From Oerskovia turbata (GTDB lineage Bacteria; Actinomycetota; Actinomycetes; Actinomycetales; Cellulomonadaceae): a stretch of 64,000 nt of DNA. Below the pieces are notes generated by a model. The model was not told the DNA's origin and did no database searches. It saw nothing but the letters and a program-made list of their open reading frames with translations. Shown one piece after another: positions 41,853 through 50,757 of this stretch (the first letter of the stretch is position 1; each line of letters begins with the position of its first letter). Location of the stretch: NCBI RefSeq assembly GCF_000718325.1, contig NZ_JOFV01000010.1, positions 1-64,000 of the forward strand. The letters are read 5' to 3'. Made by a program: the position numbers and the translations under genes.

Positions 41853-42602
41853 ATGGATCCTGCGGACTTCTACACGGGCATCGTCGCCGAGCTCTACGCT
41901 CCCCTGAAGTCGGGCTACGAGGACCCGGAACGCTATGCGCGCTTCGTGCTCGACTCGGGAGAGCCGGCCCTCGAGCTGGGCTGCGGCGACGGCGACCCGC
42001 TCCTGGTCCTGCGCTCGCTGGGACTGGACGTCGAGGGCGTGGACTCGTCGGCCGACATGCTCGAGCGCTGCCGCGGGCTCGCAGCGGTCCAGGGGCTCGA
42101 CGTGACCCTCCACCACCAGCGCATGGAGGCCCTCGACCTGCCGCACACCTACCGCTCGGTCTACCTCGCGGGGCCCACGTTCTGCCTGCTGCCCGACGAC
42201 GACACGGCCCTCGCGGCGCTGCGCGGCATCCGGTCCCACCTGACGGACGACGGGACCGCGCTGGTCCCGCTCTTCGTCCCGTCGCCCACTCCCCCTGACG
42301 CGGTGGGCGTCCCCCGCGAGACGACGCGGGAGGACGGTGCCGTCCTGCGGGTCGGGGTCGTGGCCGAGGAGCGCGACGAGCACACGCGGACCCAGCACAG
42401 CGCGCTGCGCTACGAGCGGGTCCTGGACGGCGCGAGCACGGTCGAGGAGCGGCTCTGGACGATCCACTGGTACACGCAGGACGGTTTCCGGGCGCTCGCC
42501 ACCGCGGCGGGTCTCGAGACGGTCGCCGTCCAGGACGAGGACGGGCACCACGCTGCGGCGGACGCCGACGAGTTCACGTTCCTGCTGCGCCCGGCCCGCT
42601 GA
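41853..42602 (+). CDS. Class I SAM-dependent methyltransferase
   Basis: 249 residues from the ATG at 41853; an in-frame ATG at 41844 is equally possible. SAM-binding motif I reads ALELGCGDGDPLL, the acidic loop VEGVDSSADML, and motif IV lies near SVYLAGPTFCLLPDD. The C-terminal beta region ends in ADEFTFLLRPAR. No substrate-specific signature is visible. The gene stands between the YbdK-like gene and the convergent tsaD. Confidence 0.85.
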   Translation: MDPADFYTGIVAELYAPLKSGYEDPERYARFVLDSGEPALELGCGDGDPLLVLRSLGLDVEGVDSSADMLERCRGLAAVQGLDVTLHHQRMEALDLPHTYRSVYLAGPTFCLLPDDDTALAALRGIRSHLTDDGTALVPLFVPSPTPPDAVGVPRETTREDGAVLRVGVVAEERDEHTRTQHSALRYERVLDGASTVEERLWTIHWYTQDGFRALATAAGLETVAVQDEDGHHAAADADEFTFLLRPAR

Positions 42603-42669
42603 GGCGCGGCCCACCAAGGCGCGACACGCGTCAGCGGGCAGCGCGACGAGAACGGGATCGAGTCCCGGT

Positions 42670-43740
42670 TCAGACCGAGACGGTCGTGAGAGGCATTGAC
42701 GAGTCGACGGGGATGTCCAGGCCCGACGGCGCCACACCGGCCCGCACGACGGCGGACCCGAGCGCGGCGATCATCGCACCGTTGTCGGTGCAGTAGCGGA
42801 TCGGCGGGATGCGCAGGTCGATGCCGGCTGCGGCGCAGCGCTCGGCGGCCATGTCGCGCAGCTGGGAGTTCGCGCTGAACCCTCCGCCGACCACGAGGGT
42901 CTCGACGCCGTGCCGCTGGCAGGCCGCGATGGTCTTGGCCGTGAGGACGTCGGCGACGGCCTCCGCGAAGGAGGCCGCGACGTCGTTGAGGGGCACCTCG
43001 AGGCCGCTGTCGACCCGCGCCTCGACCCACCGCGCCACCGCGGTCTTGAGCCCTGAGAACGAGAAGTCGTACGCGTGCTTCTCCTGGTCCTTGCGGGCCG
43101 TGAGGCCGCGCGGGAACCGGATCGCGGTCGGGTCGCCCTCGCGCGCGAGGCGGTCGATGTGCGGTCCACCCGGGTACGGCAGCCCGAGGAGGCGGCCGAC
43201 CTTGTCGAAGGCTTCGCCCGCGGCGTCGTCGAGCGTCGAGCCGAGCTCGGTCACGTCCGTCGCGATGTCGTCGACCAGGAGCAGCGACGAGTGCCCGCCC
43301 GAGACCACGAGCGCCATGACGCGCTCGGGGAACTCGCCGTGTACGAGCTCGTCCACGGCGGCGTGGCCGATCACGTGGTTGACGCCGTACAGCGGCTTGT
43401 CGAGGCCGATCGACAGGGCCTTGGCGGCCGAGGCGCCGATCGTGAGCGGGCCCACGAGGCCGGGCCCGGCCGTCACGGCGATCGCGTCGATCTCGGAGAG
43501 GTCGACGTCGGCCTCGCCGAGCGCACGCTGGATCGTGGGGATCATCGCCTCGAGGTGGGCTCGCGAGGCGACCTCGGGGATGATGCCGCCGTAGCGGGCG
43601 TGCTCGTCCATCGAGCTCGCGACCGCGTCGACGAGGAGCTCGCGACCGCGCACGAGCGCGACGCCCGTCTCGTCGCAGGACGACTCGATGCCGAGGACCA
43701 GGGGCGCGCCGAGGGTGTCAGTGGAACCGCCAGAAACCAT
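42670..43740 (-). CDS. tsaD: tRNA N6-threonylcarbamoyladenosine transferase subunit TsaD
   Basis: 356 residues. The Kae1/TsaD fold shows [17 protein letters not shown], the metal-binding His pair in [24 protein letters not shown] and [13 protein letters not shown]. TsaD transfers threonylcarbamoyl to A37 of ANN-decoding tRNAs with TsaB and TsaE. Unlike the usual arrangement it is not next to rimI: sseA and an opposite-strand nitroreductase gene intervene. TACCCT (complement of 43748-43753) lies seven bases before the ATG, fitting its own leaderless promoter. Confidence 0.96.
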   Translation of the reverse strand: MVSGGSTDTLGAPLVLGIESSCDETGVALVRGRELLVDAVASSMDEHARYGGIIPEVASRAHLEAMIPTIQRALGEADVDLSEIDAIAVTAGPGLVGPLTIGASAAKALSIGLDKPLYGVNHVIGHAAVDELVHGEFPERVMALVVSGGHSSLLLVDDIATDVTELGSTLDDAAGEAFDKVGRLLGLPYPGGPHIDRLAREGDPTAIRFPRGLTARKDQEKHAYDFSFSGLKTAVARWVEARVDSGLEVPLNDVAASFAEAVADVLTAKTIAACQRHGVETLVVGGGFSANSQLRDMAAERCAAAGIDLRIPPIRYCTDNGAMIAALGSAVVRAGVAPSGLDIPVDSSMPLTTVSV

Positions 43741-43878
43741 GGGTCCCAGGGTAGTCGTGCGGCGGCGGTCGTCGTGCGCGCCGCGGCTCGGGTCTGGCCC
43801 GGAGGTGCCGTGACCAGCAACCGGCCGGGCACCCGGGACCTGATGTGTCGCACGTCACGGCCCCGCCGGGAAGGGTGA

Positions 43879-43890
43879 TTGATGCTTCAA
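43879..43890. promoter_or_regulatory. TTGA-N4-TCAA inverted repeat upstream of nitroreductase gene
   Basis: TTGATGCTTCAA lies 14 bases before the ATG at 43905 and shares its form with the yceI palindrome at 17872. This is a candidate binding site for a MarR-type redox regulator; no promoter hexamers are clear. Confidence 0.45.
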
Positions 43891-43904
43891 CTGTTGACCG
43901 AGGC

Positions 43905-44546
43905 ATGAGCACCGAGACCTTCACCCCCACCGACGCCGCCTTCGACGACCTGCTCGAGATCGACGCCCAGGTCGCCGACCTCCTGTTCCGCGAGGCCCGG
44001 ACCGTGCACGCCTTCGAGGACGAGGCGGTGGCCGACGAGAAGATCCAGGCCGCCTACGACCTGGTCCGCTGGGGCCCGACCGCCATGAACACCGTGCCGC
44101 TGCGCCTCCTCGTGGTCCGCGACCCCGAGGCCCGTGCGCGCCTCGTCGAGCACATGGCCGACGGCAACAAGGCCAAGACCCTCGCGGCCCCGCTCACGAT
44201 CGTCGCCGCGGCCGACCCCAACTTCCACGAGTACCTCCCTGTCCTCGCCCCGCACATGGAGGGCGCCAAGGAGAACCTCGAGGCGGCGGGCGAGGAGACC
44301 CGCGTGGGCATGTCCCGCACGTCCGCGCTGATCCAGGTCGGCTACTTCGTCGTGGGCCTGCGTGCCGCCGGTCTGCACGTCGGCCCCATGGGCGGGTTCG
44401 ACGCCGCGGGCATCGACGCCGAGTTCTTCGGCGAGAACGGCTGGAAGTCGCTCGTCGTCATCAACGTCGGCACCCCGGCCGGCGAGGGCGCGACGTACCC
44501 GCGCCAGACGCGTCTCACGTTCGACCAGGCGTCGCAGACCCTCTGA
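43905..44546 (+). CDS. Nitroreductase-family protein (RutE/HadB-like)
   Basis: 213 residues. The family layout is clear: LLFREARTVHAFEDEAV at the flavin phosphate end, RWGPTAMNTVPLRLLVV in the FMN-binding core, and GGFDAAGIDAEFF. It most resembles the malonic semialdehyde reductase (RutE) subgroup that uses FMN and NAD(P)H. No other pyrimidine-degradation genes are nearby, so the physiological substrate is uncertain. An inverted repeat just upstream may be an operator. Convergent with sseA. Confidence 0.9.
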   Translation: MSTETFTPTDAAFDDLLEIDAQVADLLFREARTVHAFEDEAVADEKIQAAYDLVRWGPTAMNTVPLRLLVVRDPEARARLVEHMADGNKAKTLAAPLTIVAAADPNFHEYLPVLAPHMEGAKENLEAAGEETRVGMSRTSALIQVGYFVVGLRAAGLHVGPMGGFDAAGIDAEFFGENGWKSLVVINVGTPAGEGATYPRQTRLTFDQASQTL

Positions 44547-44581
44547 GGCGACCGCCCCGCACGACCCCCCGGCCCGTCCGG

Positions 44582-45439
44582 TCAGGCCCCCGTGGCCACC
44601 GGGCGGGCCTCGTCGTTCGACCACTGCGACCACGACCCCGCGTAGAGCGCGGCATCGATCCCGATCGTCGCGAGGGCCGCGACCTCGTGCGCGGCCGTGA
44701 CGCCCGATCCGCAGTACACGCCGACCCCACGGCTCGCGTCGCGCCCGAGGCCCAGTCCCGCGAAACGCTCACGGAGCGCCGCCTCGTCGAGGAAGTGCCC
44801 GTCGGGTCCCAGGTTGCCTGTCGTCGGCGCGCTCACCGCGCCCGGCACGTGCCCCGCGCGCGGGTCCACGGGCTCGACGTCCCCTCGGAAGCGTTCGCCC
44901 GCCCGGGCGTCCAGCAGCAGTCCGTCGCCCGACGACGCCAGGTGCGCTGCGTCGTCGGGCGTGAGCGTGGGGAGCGCCCCCTGGGACAGCACGACGTCGC
45001 CCGGGACAGGGACCACCTCGCCCGTCTCGACGGGCAGGCCATCGCCGGTCCAGGCGCCCAGGCCGCCGTCGAGCAGGCGGACGTCCGAGAGGCCCGCCCA
45101 GCGCAGCAACCACCAGGCACGCGCGGCCGACGTGGCCCCCACGGCGTCGTACGCGACCACGCGCGAGCCCGCGCGCACACCCCAGCGGCGAGCCGCCGCC
45201 TGGAGGTCGGCGAGGTCCGGCAGCGGGTGCCGACCCCGCACGGGCGACGGCGGCGCCGCGAGCTCGGTCTCGAGATCCACGAACACCGCCCCCGGCACGT
45301 GCCCCGCGAGGTACTGCTCGTGGCCGTCGGTCACGCCGAGCGCCCAGCGGACGTCGAGCAGGACCAGGTCGCCCGTGCCCGCGGCGACCTCGTCGTGCAG
45401 CGCCCGCGCCGAGACGAGCACCGCGTCGCGAGCGCTCAC
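44582..45439 (-). CDS. sseA: Sulfurtransferase (thiosulfate/3-mercaptopyruvate type)
   Basis: 285 residues with two rhodanese domains. The N-terminal one (about 8-125) has the DVRWALG and HVPGAVFVDLE elements. The C-terminal catalytic one (about 150-275) has the active-site Cys in VYCGSGVTAAHE. The loop CGSGVT fits the mercaptopyruvate-type enzymes. The GTG start overlaps the rimI stop by four bases (GTGA), so it is translated with the tsaE-tsaB-rimI run although its role there is not obvious. Confidence 0.93.
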   Translation of the reverse strand: MSARDAVLVSARALHDEVAAGTGDLVLLDVRWALGVTDGHEQYLAGHVPGAVFVDLETELAAPPSPVRGRHPLPDLADLQAAARRWGVRAGSRVVAYDAVGATSAARAWWLLRWAGLSDVRLLDGGLGAWTGDGLPVETGEVVPVPGDVVLSQGALPTLTPDDAAHLASSGDGLLLDARAGERFRGDVEPVDPRAGHVPGAVSAPTTGNLGPDGHFLDEAALRERFAGLGLGRDASRGVGVYCGSGVTAAHEVAALATIGIDAALYAGSWSQWSNDEARPVATGA

Positions 45440-45984
45440 GCGACGCCCGGCTCGTCAGGGAGCACGTCGCTCTCGCGGCCCGCAGGCACCGGCGCGACGG
45501 AGTCGTCCGTCAGCTCGAGACGCATGGTGTAGGCGTCGACGTCCTCGGGCTGGTAGTACCGCTTGCGGATGCCCAGCTGCTCGAACCCGAACTTGCCGTA
45601 CATCGCCAGCGCCGCGTCGTTGTCGACCGCGACCTCCAGCAGGACAGCGCTCGCACCGACCTGGCGCGAACGGTCGATCAGCGCCGTCAGGAGCACCGAC
45701 CCGATGCCCAGGTGGTGGTACTGCGGGTCCACCCCGATCGTCATGACCTGCGTGACATCGCCGTCGAACCACAGCCCCGCATAGCCGACGAGGTCCTGCG
45801 GACCGGCCGCGTAGATCCGGACGGGCTCGGCCGCGACGTACCAGCGACCCAGCGCACCGAGCTCCTCGGCCAGCATCCCGTACGTCCAGGCGCTCGGACC
45901 GAACAGCTCCTGCTCGAGGCGCACGACGCGTGGCAGGTCCGCCGCACGCAACGGCCGCAGCCTCACCTCGTAGTGCGCGCTCAC
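45436..45984 (-). CDS. rimI: Ribosomal protein bS18-alanine N-acetyltransferase
   Basis: 182 residues. The GNAT fold has the acetyl-CoA motif IGVDPQYHHLGIGSVLLTALI, the VAVDNDAALAMYGKFGFE segment and the RimI-type KRYYQPEDVDAYTMRLEL end, which carries the conserved Tyr and Asp. It acetylates the N-terminus of S18. Position between tsaB and sseA, with four-base overlaps on both sides, supports the assignment. The C-terminal 20 residues are a nonconserved tail. Confidence 0.92.
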   Translation of the reverse strand: MSAHYEVRLRPLRAADLPRVVRLEQELFGPSAWTYGMLAEELGALGRWYVAAEPVRIYAAGPQDLVGYAGLWFDGDVTQVMTIGVDPQYHHLGIGSVLLTALIDRSRQVGASAVLLEVAVDNDAALAMYGKFGFEQLGIRKRYYQPEDVDAYTMRLELTDDSVAPVPAGRESDVLPDEPGVA

Positions 45985-46712
45985 GCCTCGCTCGCCTTCC
46001 GGTCCGCCGGTGGGGCGTCGGTCGCGCGCTTGCGGGCTGCGGGCTCCTGGACGTCGGGGCGGCGCAGGTACAGCGGCTCGGTGGGCTGGTCGACGTCCGC
46101 GTCGCGTCGCGCGATCGCGAGCCGCGCCAGCACGACCGCGTCGGGGACCAGCGGGGCGTCCTCGGCGAGCGGCAGGTGATCGGGGTAGAGCGCGGCCCCC
46201 TCGCCCACGACCACGGCGCCCTCGACCTGGTCGGCCAGGCCCGCAGCCGGACCCACGTCCGGTCCGGCGACGAGCTCGACCACCGGCATCGCGTGCGGGC
46301 CCTCGTGCGCCACGACGCGGTAGCGCGCCCAGTAGACCTCGCGCCGACGCGCGTCGGCCGTCGCGAGGACCTCCTCGCCCGGGGTCAGCCCCAGGTCGCT
46401 CACCGCCTGCGCGGCGATCGCGTCGAGCCCCGACACGCCGAACGCCGGGATGCCGAGCGACAGCGCGAGCGTGCGCGCCGTGACCAGCCCGACCCTCAGT
46501 CCCGTGAACGGAGCGGGCCCCGTGCCCGCGACGACGGCGGTCAGCGCGGTGCGGTCCACCCCGGCCTCGGCGAGCACCTCGCTGATGAGCGGGGCCAGGG
46601 TCTCGGCGTGCCGACGGCGCTCGTCCGCCGAGCGCACAGCGAGCCGTTCACCGCCGTCCCCGACGAGGGCGACCGCGACGGCGGCTGACGTATCGAGCGC
46701 AAGAACTGCCAC
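45981..46712 (-). CDS. tsaB: tRNA threonylcarbamoyladenosine biosynthesis protein TsaB
   Basis: 243 residues of the ASKHA-fold TsaB family: LALDTSAAVAVALVGD at the start, VVAGTGPAPFTGLRVGLVTA and ALSLGIPAFGVSGLDA. It is the non-catalytic partner of TsaD in t6A synthesis. The GTG at 46712 is nine bases after the tsaE stop. The sequence TAGGCT there contains that stop codon and lies six bases from the GTG, so it may be chance. It overlaps rimI by four bases. Confidence 0.95.
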   Translation of the reverse strand: MAVLALDTSAAVAVALVGDGGERLAVRSADERRRHAETLAPLISEVLAEAGVDRTALTAVVAGTGPAPFTGLRVGLVTARTLALSLGIPAFGVSGLDAIAAQAVSDLGLTPGEEVLATADARRREVYWARYRVVAHEGPHAMPVVELVAGPDVGPAAGLADQVEGAVVVGEGAALYPDHLPLAEDAPLVPDAVVLARLAIARRDADVDQPTEPLYLRRPDVQEPAARKRATDAPPADRKASEA

Positions 46713-46721
46713 GGTCCCAGC

Positions 46722-47381
46722 CTACTGATCCGCGGGCCGCTGCGCGGCCAGGTCCTGTGCCGAGCCACCGGCGGCCGGGGCCGTTGCGGCGTGCTCCGCC
46801 GCGGCCTCGACCGCCGCACGCAGCCCGTCGGCGAGGCGGGCGACGTCGGCCCACCGGTCGCCCAGGGCCCGCACGGACACGTGCCGGACGCCGGCCTCGG
46901 GCGACTCGGGCGCGTCGTCCTGGTCGACCGGCTCGTCGGTCTCGCCGGGCCGGGACGTCCCGGCCGTCACAGACGTGTCGACGCCGCCCCGCGGGCGCTC
47001 GATCGTGATCTCCAGGCGGTCCTCCGCGAGCGACTCCACCAGGTCCTGCCCCCACTCGACGACCGTGACCGACTCGTCGAGGCTCGCGTCGAGGTCGAGG
47101 GCCTCGACCTCGTCGAGCGAGCCGAGCCGGTAGGCGTCGACGTGGACCAGGTACGGGCCGTCCGCGAGCGGCGGGTGGACGCGCGCGATGATGAAGGTCG
47201 GCGACGCGACCTGACCGCGCACCCCCAGCCCCGTGCCGATGCCCTGCGTCAGGGTCGTCTTGCCCGCACCCAGGTCGCCCGTGAGCATCACGAGGTCGCC
47301 CGCGCGCAGCTCGCGCGCCAGGGCCAGGCCGAACGCACGGGTCGCTTCCGCGTCGGGCAGGTCGAAGGTCAGGTCGGTCAT
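46722..47381 (-). CDS. tsaE: tRNA threonylcarbamoyladenosine biosynthesis ATPase TsaE
   Basis: 219 residues, longer than the usual 150-160 because of an acidic linker and Ala-rich tail after about residue 120. Walker A is GDLGAGKTTLTQG, followed by the VASPTFIIARVH and HVDAYRLGSLDEVEALDL motifs of the family. TsaE ATP hydrolysis resets the TsaBD complex. The ATG at 47381 was chosen because it overlaps the alr stop (ATGA); an in-frame start nine bases earlier exists. Confidence 0.93.
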   Translation of the reverse strand: MTDLTFDLPDAEATRAFGLALARELRAGDLVMLTGDLGAGKTTLTQGIGTGLGVRGQVASPTFIIARVHPPLADGPYLVHVDAYRLGSLDEVEALDLDASLDESVTVVEWGQDLVESLAEDRLEITIERPRGGVDTSVTAGTSRPGETDEPVDQDDAPESPEAGVRHVSVRALGDRWADVARLADGLRAAVEAAAEHAATAPAAGGSAQDLAAQRPADQ

Positions 47382-48817
47382 GACAGCCACTCCTGGTCGT
47401 CGTGCGTGCGGTCACGCAGCGTGTGGTCCTGTGCGCGGTCCGCCCGCGCCGGGGCGGGCCCCCCGAGGGTGGCGTCACCGCCCGTGGTGGGCTCCGCCGT
47501 CGGGCCCGACGCGCCCCCGCCCCGGTAGACGCGCGGGACGCGCGCGCCCAGGCGCGTCGTGATCTCGTAGCTGATGGTCCCGGCGGCCAGCGCCCAGTCC
47601 TCCGCGGTCGGGGCCCCGCCGCGCGCGAGGCCCGCGCCCGGACCGAACAGCGTCACGACGTCGCCCGCCTGCTCCGCGGCGTACGGGCCCAGGTCCAGCA
47701 CGAACTGGTCCATGCAGACCCTCCCCGCGACGTGCAGGACGCGGCCCGTGCCGTCGATACCGCCCGCCTCGTCGACCGGGCCGCCGACCAGCACCGGACC
47801 ACCCGGCTGCTCGGGCAGGGCGCCCGACGCGTGCCGCGGGATGCCGTCCGCGTACCCGAGGGGCACCACGCCGAGGACCGTCGCCTGCGACGTCGTGTAG
47901 GCGTGCGCGTACGACACGCCCTGCCCCTCCGGGACACGCTTGACCGTCGCGAGCTCGGCCTCGAGCGTCATGGCCGGGATCAGACCGAAGTCGTCGGGCG
48001 TCCCGAGCTGCGGGACCGGCGACAGACCGTAGACCGCGAGGCCCGGACGCACGAGGTCGTAGTGCACGCCCGGGTTCGTCAGGGTCGCCGCGGAGTTCGC
48101 GAGGTGGCGCACCTCGAACCGGGCGCCCGCGCCCTCGGCCGTGCGGACCGCCTCGTCGAAGACCTCGACCTGGTGCAGGACGGTCGGGTGCTCGGGCTCG
48201 TCCGCGAACGCGAAGTGCGACCAGATCCCGACGACGCTCAGCACGCCCTCCGACTCGGCCCGCAGCGCCGCGTCGAGCGCGGCCGGGAGCTGGTCCGGCA
48301 TGATCCCGTTGCGTCCCAGACCCGTGTCGATCTTGAGGTGCACGCGGGCCGGGCGACCGGCCGCGCGGGCCGCGTCGGCGACCTCCTCGACGGCCCACAG
48401 CGAGGCGACCGAGACGTCGATCTCGGCCTCGACGAGCGCCCGGAGCGGGGCACCTGGCGCGTAGAGCCACGTCAGGATCCGCGCCTGGTCCGGGCCGATG
48501 CCCGCGGCGCGCAGCGCGAGCGCCTCGGAGACCTGCGCCGTGCCGAGCCACGTGGCGCCGCCCGCGAGCGCCGCACGGGCGCTCGGCAGCAGGCCGTGAC
48601 CGTACGCGTCGGCCTTGACGACGGCCATGACCTGCGCGGTGCCCGCACGGGACGCGAGCGCCTCGACGTTCGAGCGGATCGCGCCCAGGTCGATCACGGC
48701 GCGCGCCGGGTAGTGGTCGGCGGGGTACGGGGCACCGGCCGCCGTGAGAGGGGTGACGTCGTCCGCGGATCCGTGCCTGGGGTCGCTGAAGGGGCTCACG
48801 GTCACCGATTCTCTCAC
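47378..48817 (-). CDS. alr: Alanine racemase with extended ends
   Basis: 479 residues against about 370-390 for the family. The PLP Lys is in VMAVVKADAYGHGLL and the second catalytic Tyr in GVSYAHAYTTS; VVPLGYADGIPRHAS follows. Alr makes D-alanine for peptidoglycan. A 40-residue N-terminal lead and a 45-residue Gly/Ala/Asp-rich C-terminal tail are extra. The GTG at 48817 is preferred because GGAAGG lies five bases upstream; GTG codons at 48805 and 48799 are alternatives. The array at 48832-48975 begins 14 bases upstream, so it occupies the promoter/leader. Confidence 0.93.
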   Translation of the reverse strand: MRESVTVSPFSDPRHGSADDVTPLTAAGAPYPADHYPARAVIDLGAIRSNVEALASRAGTAQVMAVVKADAYGHGLLPSARAALAGGATWLGTAQVSEALALRAAGIGPDQARILTWLYAPGAPLRALVEAEIDVSVASLWAVEEVADAARAAGRPARVHLKIDTGLGRNGIMPDQLPAALDAALRAESEGVLSVVGIWSHFAFADEPEHPTVLHQVEVFDEAVRTAEGAGARFEVRHLANSAATLTNPGVHYDLVRPGLAVYGLSPVPQLGTPDDFGLIPAMTLEAELATVKRVPEGQGVSYAHAYTTSQATVLGVVPLGYADGIPRHASGALPEQPGGPVLVGGPVDEAGGIDGTGRVLHVAGRVCMDQFVLDLGPYAAEQAGDVVTLFGPGAGLARGGAPTAEDWALAAGTISYEITTRLGARVPRVYRGGGASGPTAEPTTGGDATLGGPAPARADRAQDHTLRDRTHDDQEWLS

Positions 48818-48831
48818 CGCTTCCTTCCCCC

Positions 48832-48975
48832 GCCGACGGTGACGCCCCCACCCGCCGAGGGTGACCGGACCGCCCTCCGAGGGTGACCGGAACCCCGCCG
48901 ACGGTGACGCACCCACCCGCCGAGGGTGACGGGATCGCCCGCCGAGGGTGACGTACCTACGTGCCGACGGTGACG
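48832..48975. repeat. Phased array 1: seven 13-bp units with 22-bp period
   Basis: Units of GCCGA(G/C)GGTGAC(G/C) start at 48832, 48854, 48876, 48897, 48919, 48941 and 48963. The steps are 22, 22, 21, 22, 22 and 22 bp. Gaps of 8-9 bp vary in sequence. The array fills nearly the whole gap between alr (start 48817) and the pseudouridine synthase (stop 48985). Third-unit and G/C-at-position-6 variants are the only deviations. A second array with the inverted motif lies at 50718-50837. Confidence 0.92.
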
Positions 48976-48984
48976 CCGTCGGGC

Positions 48985-49983
48985 CTAGGACCACTCCTGG
49001 AGGGCGCGGGTCGTCTCGAACCGTCGCTGCTTCCCGCTGAGCGGATCGACGAACTCGATCGAGCGCGAGACGAGCTGGAGGGGGCGGCTGAAGTCGTCGG
49101 GGCGCACGTCGTAGAACGTCGGGTAGAAGTTGTCGTGCAGGATCGGCAGACCGAGCGAGTTCATGTGCAGCCGGAGCTGGTGGGTCTTGCCGGTGTGCGG
49201 CGTCAGGCGGTAGAGGCCGAGCGTGGTGGGTTCCCCCTGACCCGGGCCGGCCGCGACCTCCCGGGTGTCCACAAGCTCGACGAGGCTCTCGGAGTTGGGC
49301 TCGCCGGGCACCTCGAACGCGCGCATGACTCCGCGCTCCTTGTGGATGCGGCTTCGCACGACGCGCGGGAGCTCGAGACCCGGGTCGACGCCTGCGACGG
49401 CCTCGTAGACCTTGATCACCTGCCGCTCGGCGAAGAGCGTCTGGTACGGGCCGCGGACCTCGGGTCGTACGGTCAGCACGAGGACCCCGCCGGTCACGCG
49501 GTCGAGGCGGTGGGCGGGCGAGAGGTCAGGCAGATCAAGGTCTCGCCGCAGCCGCACGAGCGCCGACTCCGCGATGAACGAACCCCGCGGGATGCTCGCG
49601 AGGAAGTGCGGCTTGTCGATGACGACCAGGTCGTCGTCCTGGTACAAGATCTCGATCTCGAAAGGTACGCGCGTCTCGACGGGCGGGTCCCGGTAGAGAA
49701 ACACGCGCGCGTGCTGCGCGAAGGGCGTCTGCGCGGTCACCGGCCGCCCCAGGTGGTCGACGACCTCGCCCGCGGCGACCTTCTCCCGCAGGCGCGGCTG
49801 GTCGTCGGGGAAGCGGTGGACCAGATGGTCGAGGACGGTCTCCCACCGGGGCGAGCCCTCGCTGCCGTCCCCGTTCTCGGGCAGGACGACGCGCGTCGCG
49901 TTGAGCCCGTCCCGGACGGGCAGCGGCTGGAACGGGATCCGCCGACGGCGCGGCGGGACACGGGGGGTCGTCGGGGTGGGCAC
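48985..49983 (-). CDS. RluA-family pseudouridine synthase
   Basis: 332 residues. An S4-like N-terminal part (about 40-90, KVAAGEVVDHLGRPV) precedes the RluA catalytic domain with the ILYQDDDLVVIDKPHFL start, the Asp motif HRLDRVTGGVLVLT and TPHTGKTHQLRLHMNSLGLP. It isomerises uridine in rRNA or tRNA; the target site is unknown. The GTG at 49983 is seven bases after TACCGT (complement of 49991-49996), pointing to leaderless transcription. Array 1 begins ten bases beyond its stop. Confidence 0.92.
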   Translation of the reverse strand: MPTPTTPRVPPRRRRIPFQPLPVRDGLNATRVVLPENGDGSEGSPRWETVLDHLVHRFPDDQPRLREKVAAGEVVDHLGRPVTAQTPFAQHARVFLYRDPPVETRVPFEIEILYQDDDLVVIDKPHFLASIPRGSFIAESALVRLRRDLDLPDLSPAHRLDRVTGGVLVLTVRPEVRGPYQTLFAERQVIKVYEAVAGVDPGLELPRVVRSRIHKERGVMRAFEVPGEPNSESLVELVDTREVAAGPGQGEPTTLGLYRLTPHTGKTHQLRLHMNSLGLPILHDNFYPTFYDVRPDDFSRPLQLVSRSIEFVDPLSGKQRRFETTRALQEWS

Positions 49984-50043
49984 GGCCACCACGGTAGCCG
50001 CTGCCCCGCGCAACAAGCCTCCGCGCCGGGTGGCGTCGGGCGC

Positions 50044-50757
50044 TCAGCGATGCACGACGACGTCGGCGCGGTCCCGCGTCGAGGCCACCAGCCGGGCGTT
50101 GGTCTCGTCCGAGCCGAGCACCCAGTCACGCGCAGCGGCGGGCGCTCTGCCGTGACGGACGTGCCGGGCCACGAGCCGCGCGACCCGGGTCTCGTCGGGA
50201 AGCTCCACGAACCACACCTCGTCGAGGAGAGCACGCACCGCGTCCCAGCGCCCCTCGTCGTGGCCCGCGCCGAGCAGGAGGTAGTTGCCCTCGGTCAGCA
50301 CGAGCTCGACGTCCGGCGCCACGGGGACCGCCCCGGCGACCGGCTCCTCGAGATCCCGGTCGAACGCCGGGGCGTAGACCGTGACTCCCGGGCGCGGTGA
50401 CCGGAGACGTTCGAGGAGCGCCACATAGCCGTGCGCATCGAACGTGTCCGGCGCGCCCTTGCGGTCGCGGCGACCCAGGCGGCCCAGCTCGGCGTCCGCG
50501 AGGTGGAACCCGTCCATCGGCACGACGACGGCACGCACCGCGGGCGCCCCGGAGACGGGGTGCGCGAGCGACGCCAGGACCTCACCGGCGAGAGTCGACT
50601 TGCCGGCTCCCGGCGCACCCGCGATCCCGACGAGCACCCGCACGGGATCGCCCGTCCCCTGCGCGCGTCGAACCGAGTCGACGAGTGATCGGCACCGCGC
50701 CACGAGGGCAGCCGTGACGTCACCCTCGACCAGAACCTGGTCACCCTCGATCCGCAC
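50044..50757 (-). CDS. Nucleoside/nucleotide kinase-like P-loop protein
   Basis: 237 residues. Walker A is in VGIAGAPGAGKSTLAGEVL (about 45-60), then VVPMDGFHLADAEL, TFDAHGYVALL, VYAPAFDRDLEEP and LVLTEGNYLLL, the pattern of uridine kinase/pantothenate kinase-like actinobacterial proteins. The substrate is unknown. The GTG at 50757 gives an N-terminus reading RIEGDQVLVEGDVT, in which both EGD triplets are encoded by units of phased array 2. The true start, or the original N-terminus, may have been altered by the array. Confidence 0.86.
   Translation of the reverse strand: MRIEGDQVLVEGDVTAALVARCRSLVDSVRRAQGTGDPVRVLVGIAGAPGAGKSTLAGEVLASLAHPVSGAPAVRAVVVPMDGFHLADAELGRLGRRDRKGAPDTFDAHGYVALLERLRSPRPGVTVYAPAFDRDLEEPVAGAVPVAPDVELVLTEGNYLLLGAGHDEGRWDAVRALLDEVWFVELPDETRVARLVARHVRHGRAPAAARDWVLGSDETNARLVASTRDRADVVVHR

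Noticed and set aside
46719..46724. Leaderless promoter inside the tsaE-tsaB junction
   Set aside because: The TAGGCT hexamer includes the tsaE stop codon and the genes are tightly spaced in an operon, so the match may be chance; it was not counted among the leaderless genes.
48832..48975. CRISPR array
   Set aside because: The units are only 13 bp, the gaps are 8-9 bp and GC-rich with recurring ACC/CCC patterns, and no cas gene is present. This is a phased tandem motif, not repeat-spacer DNA.
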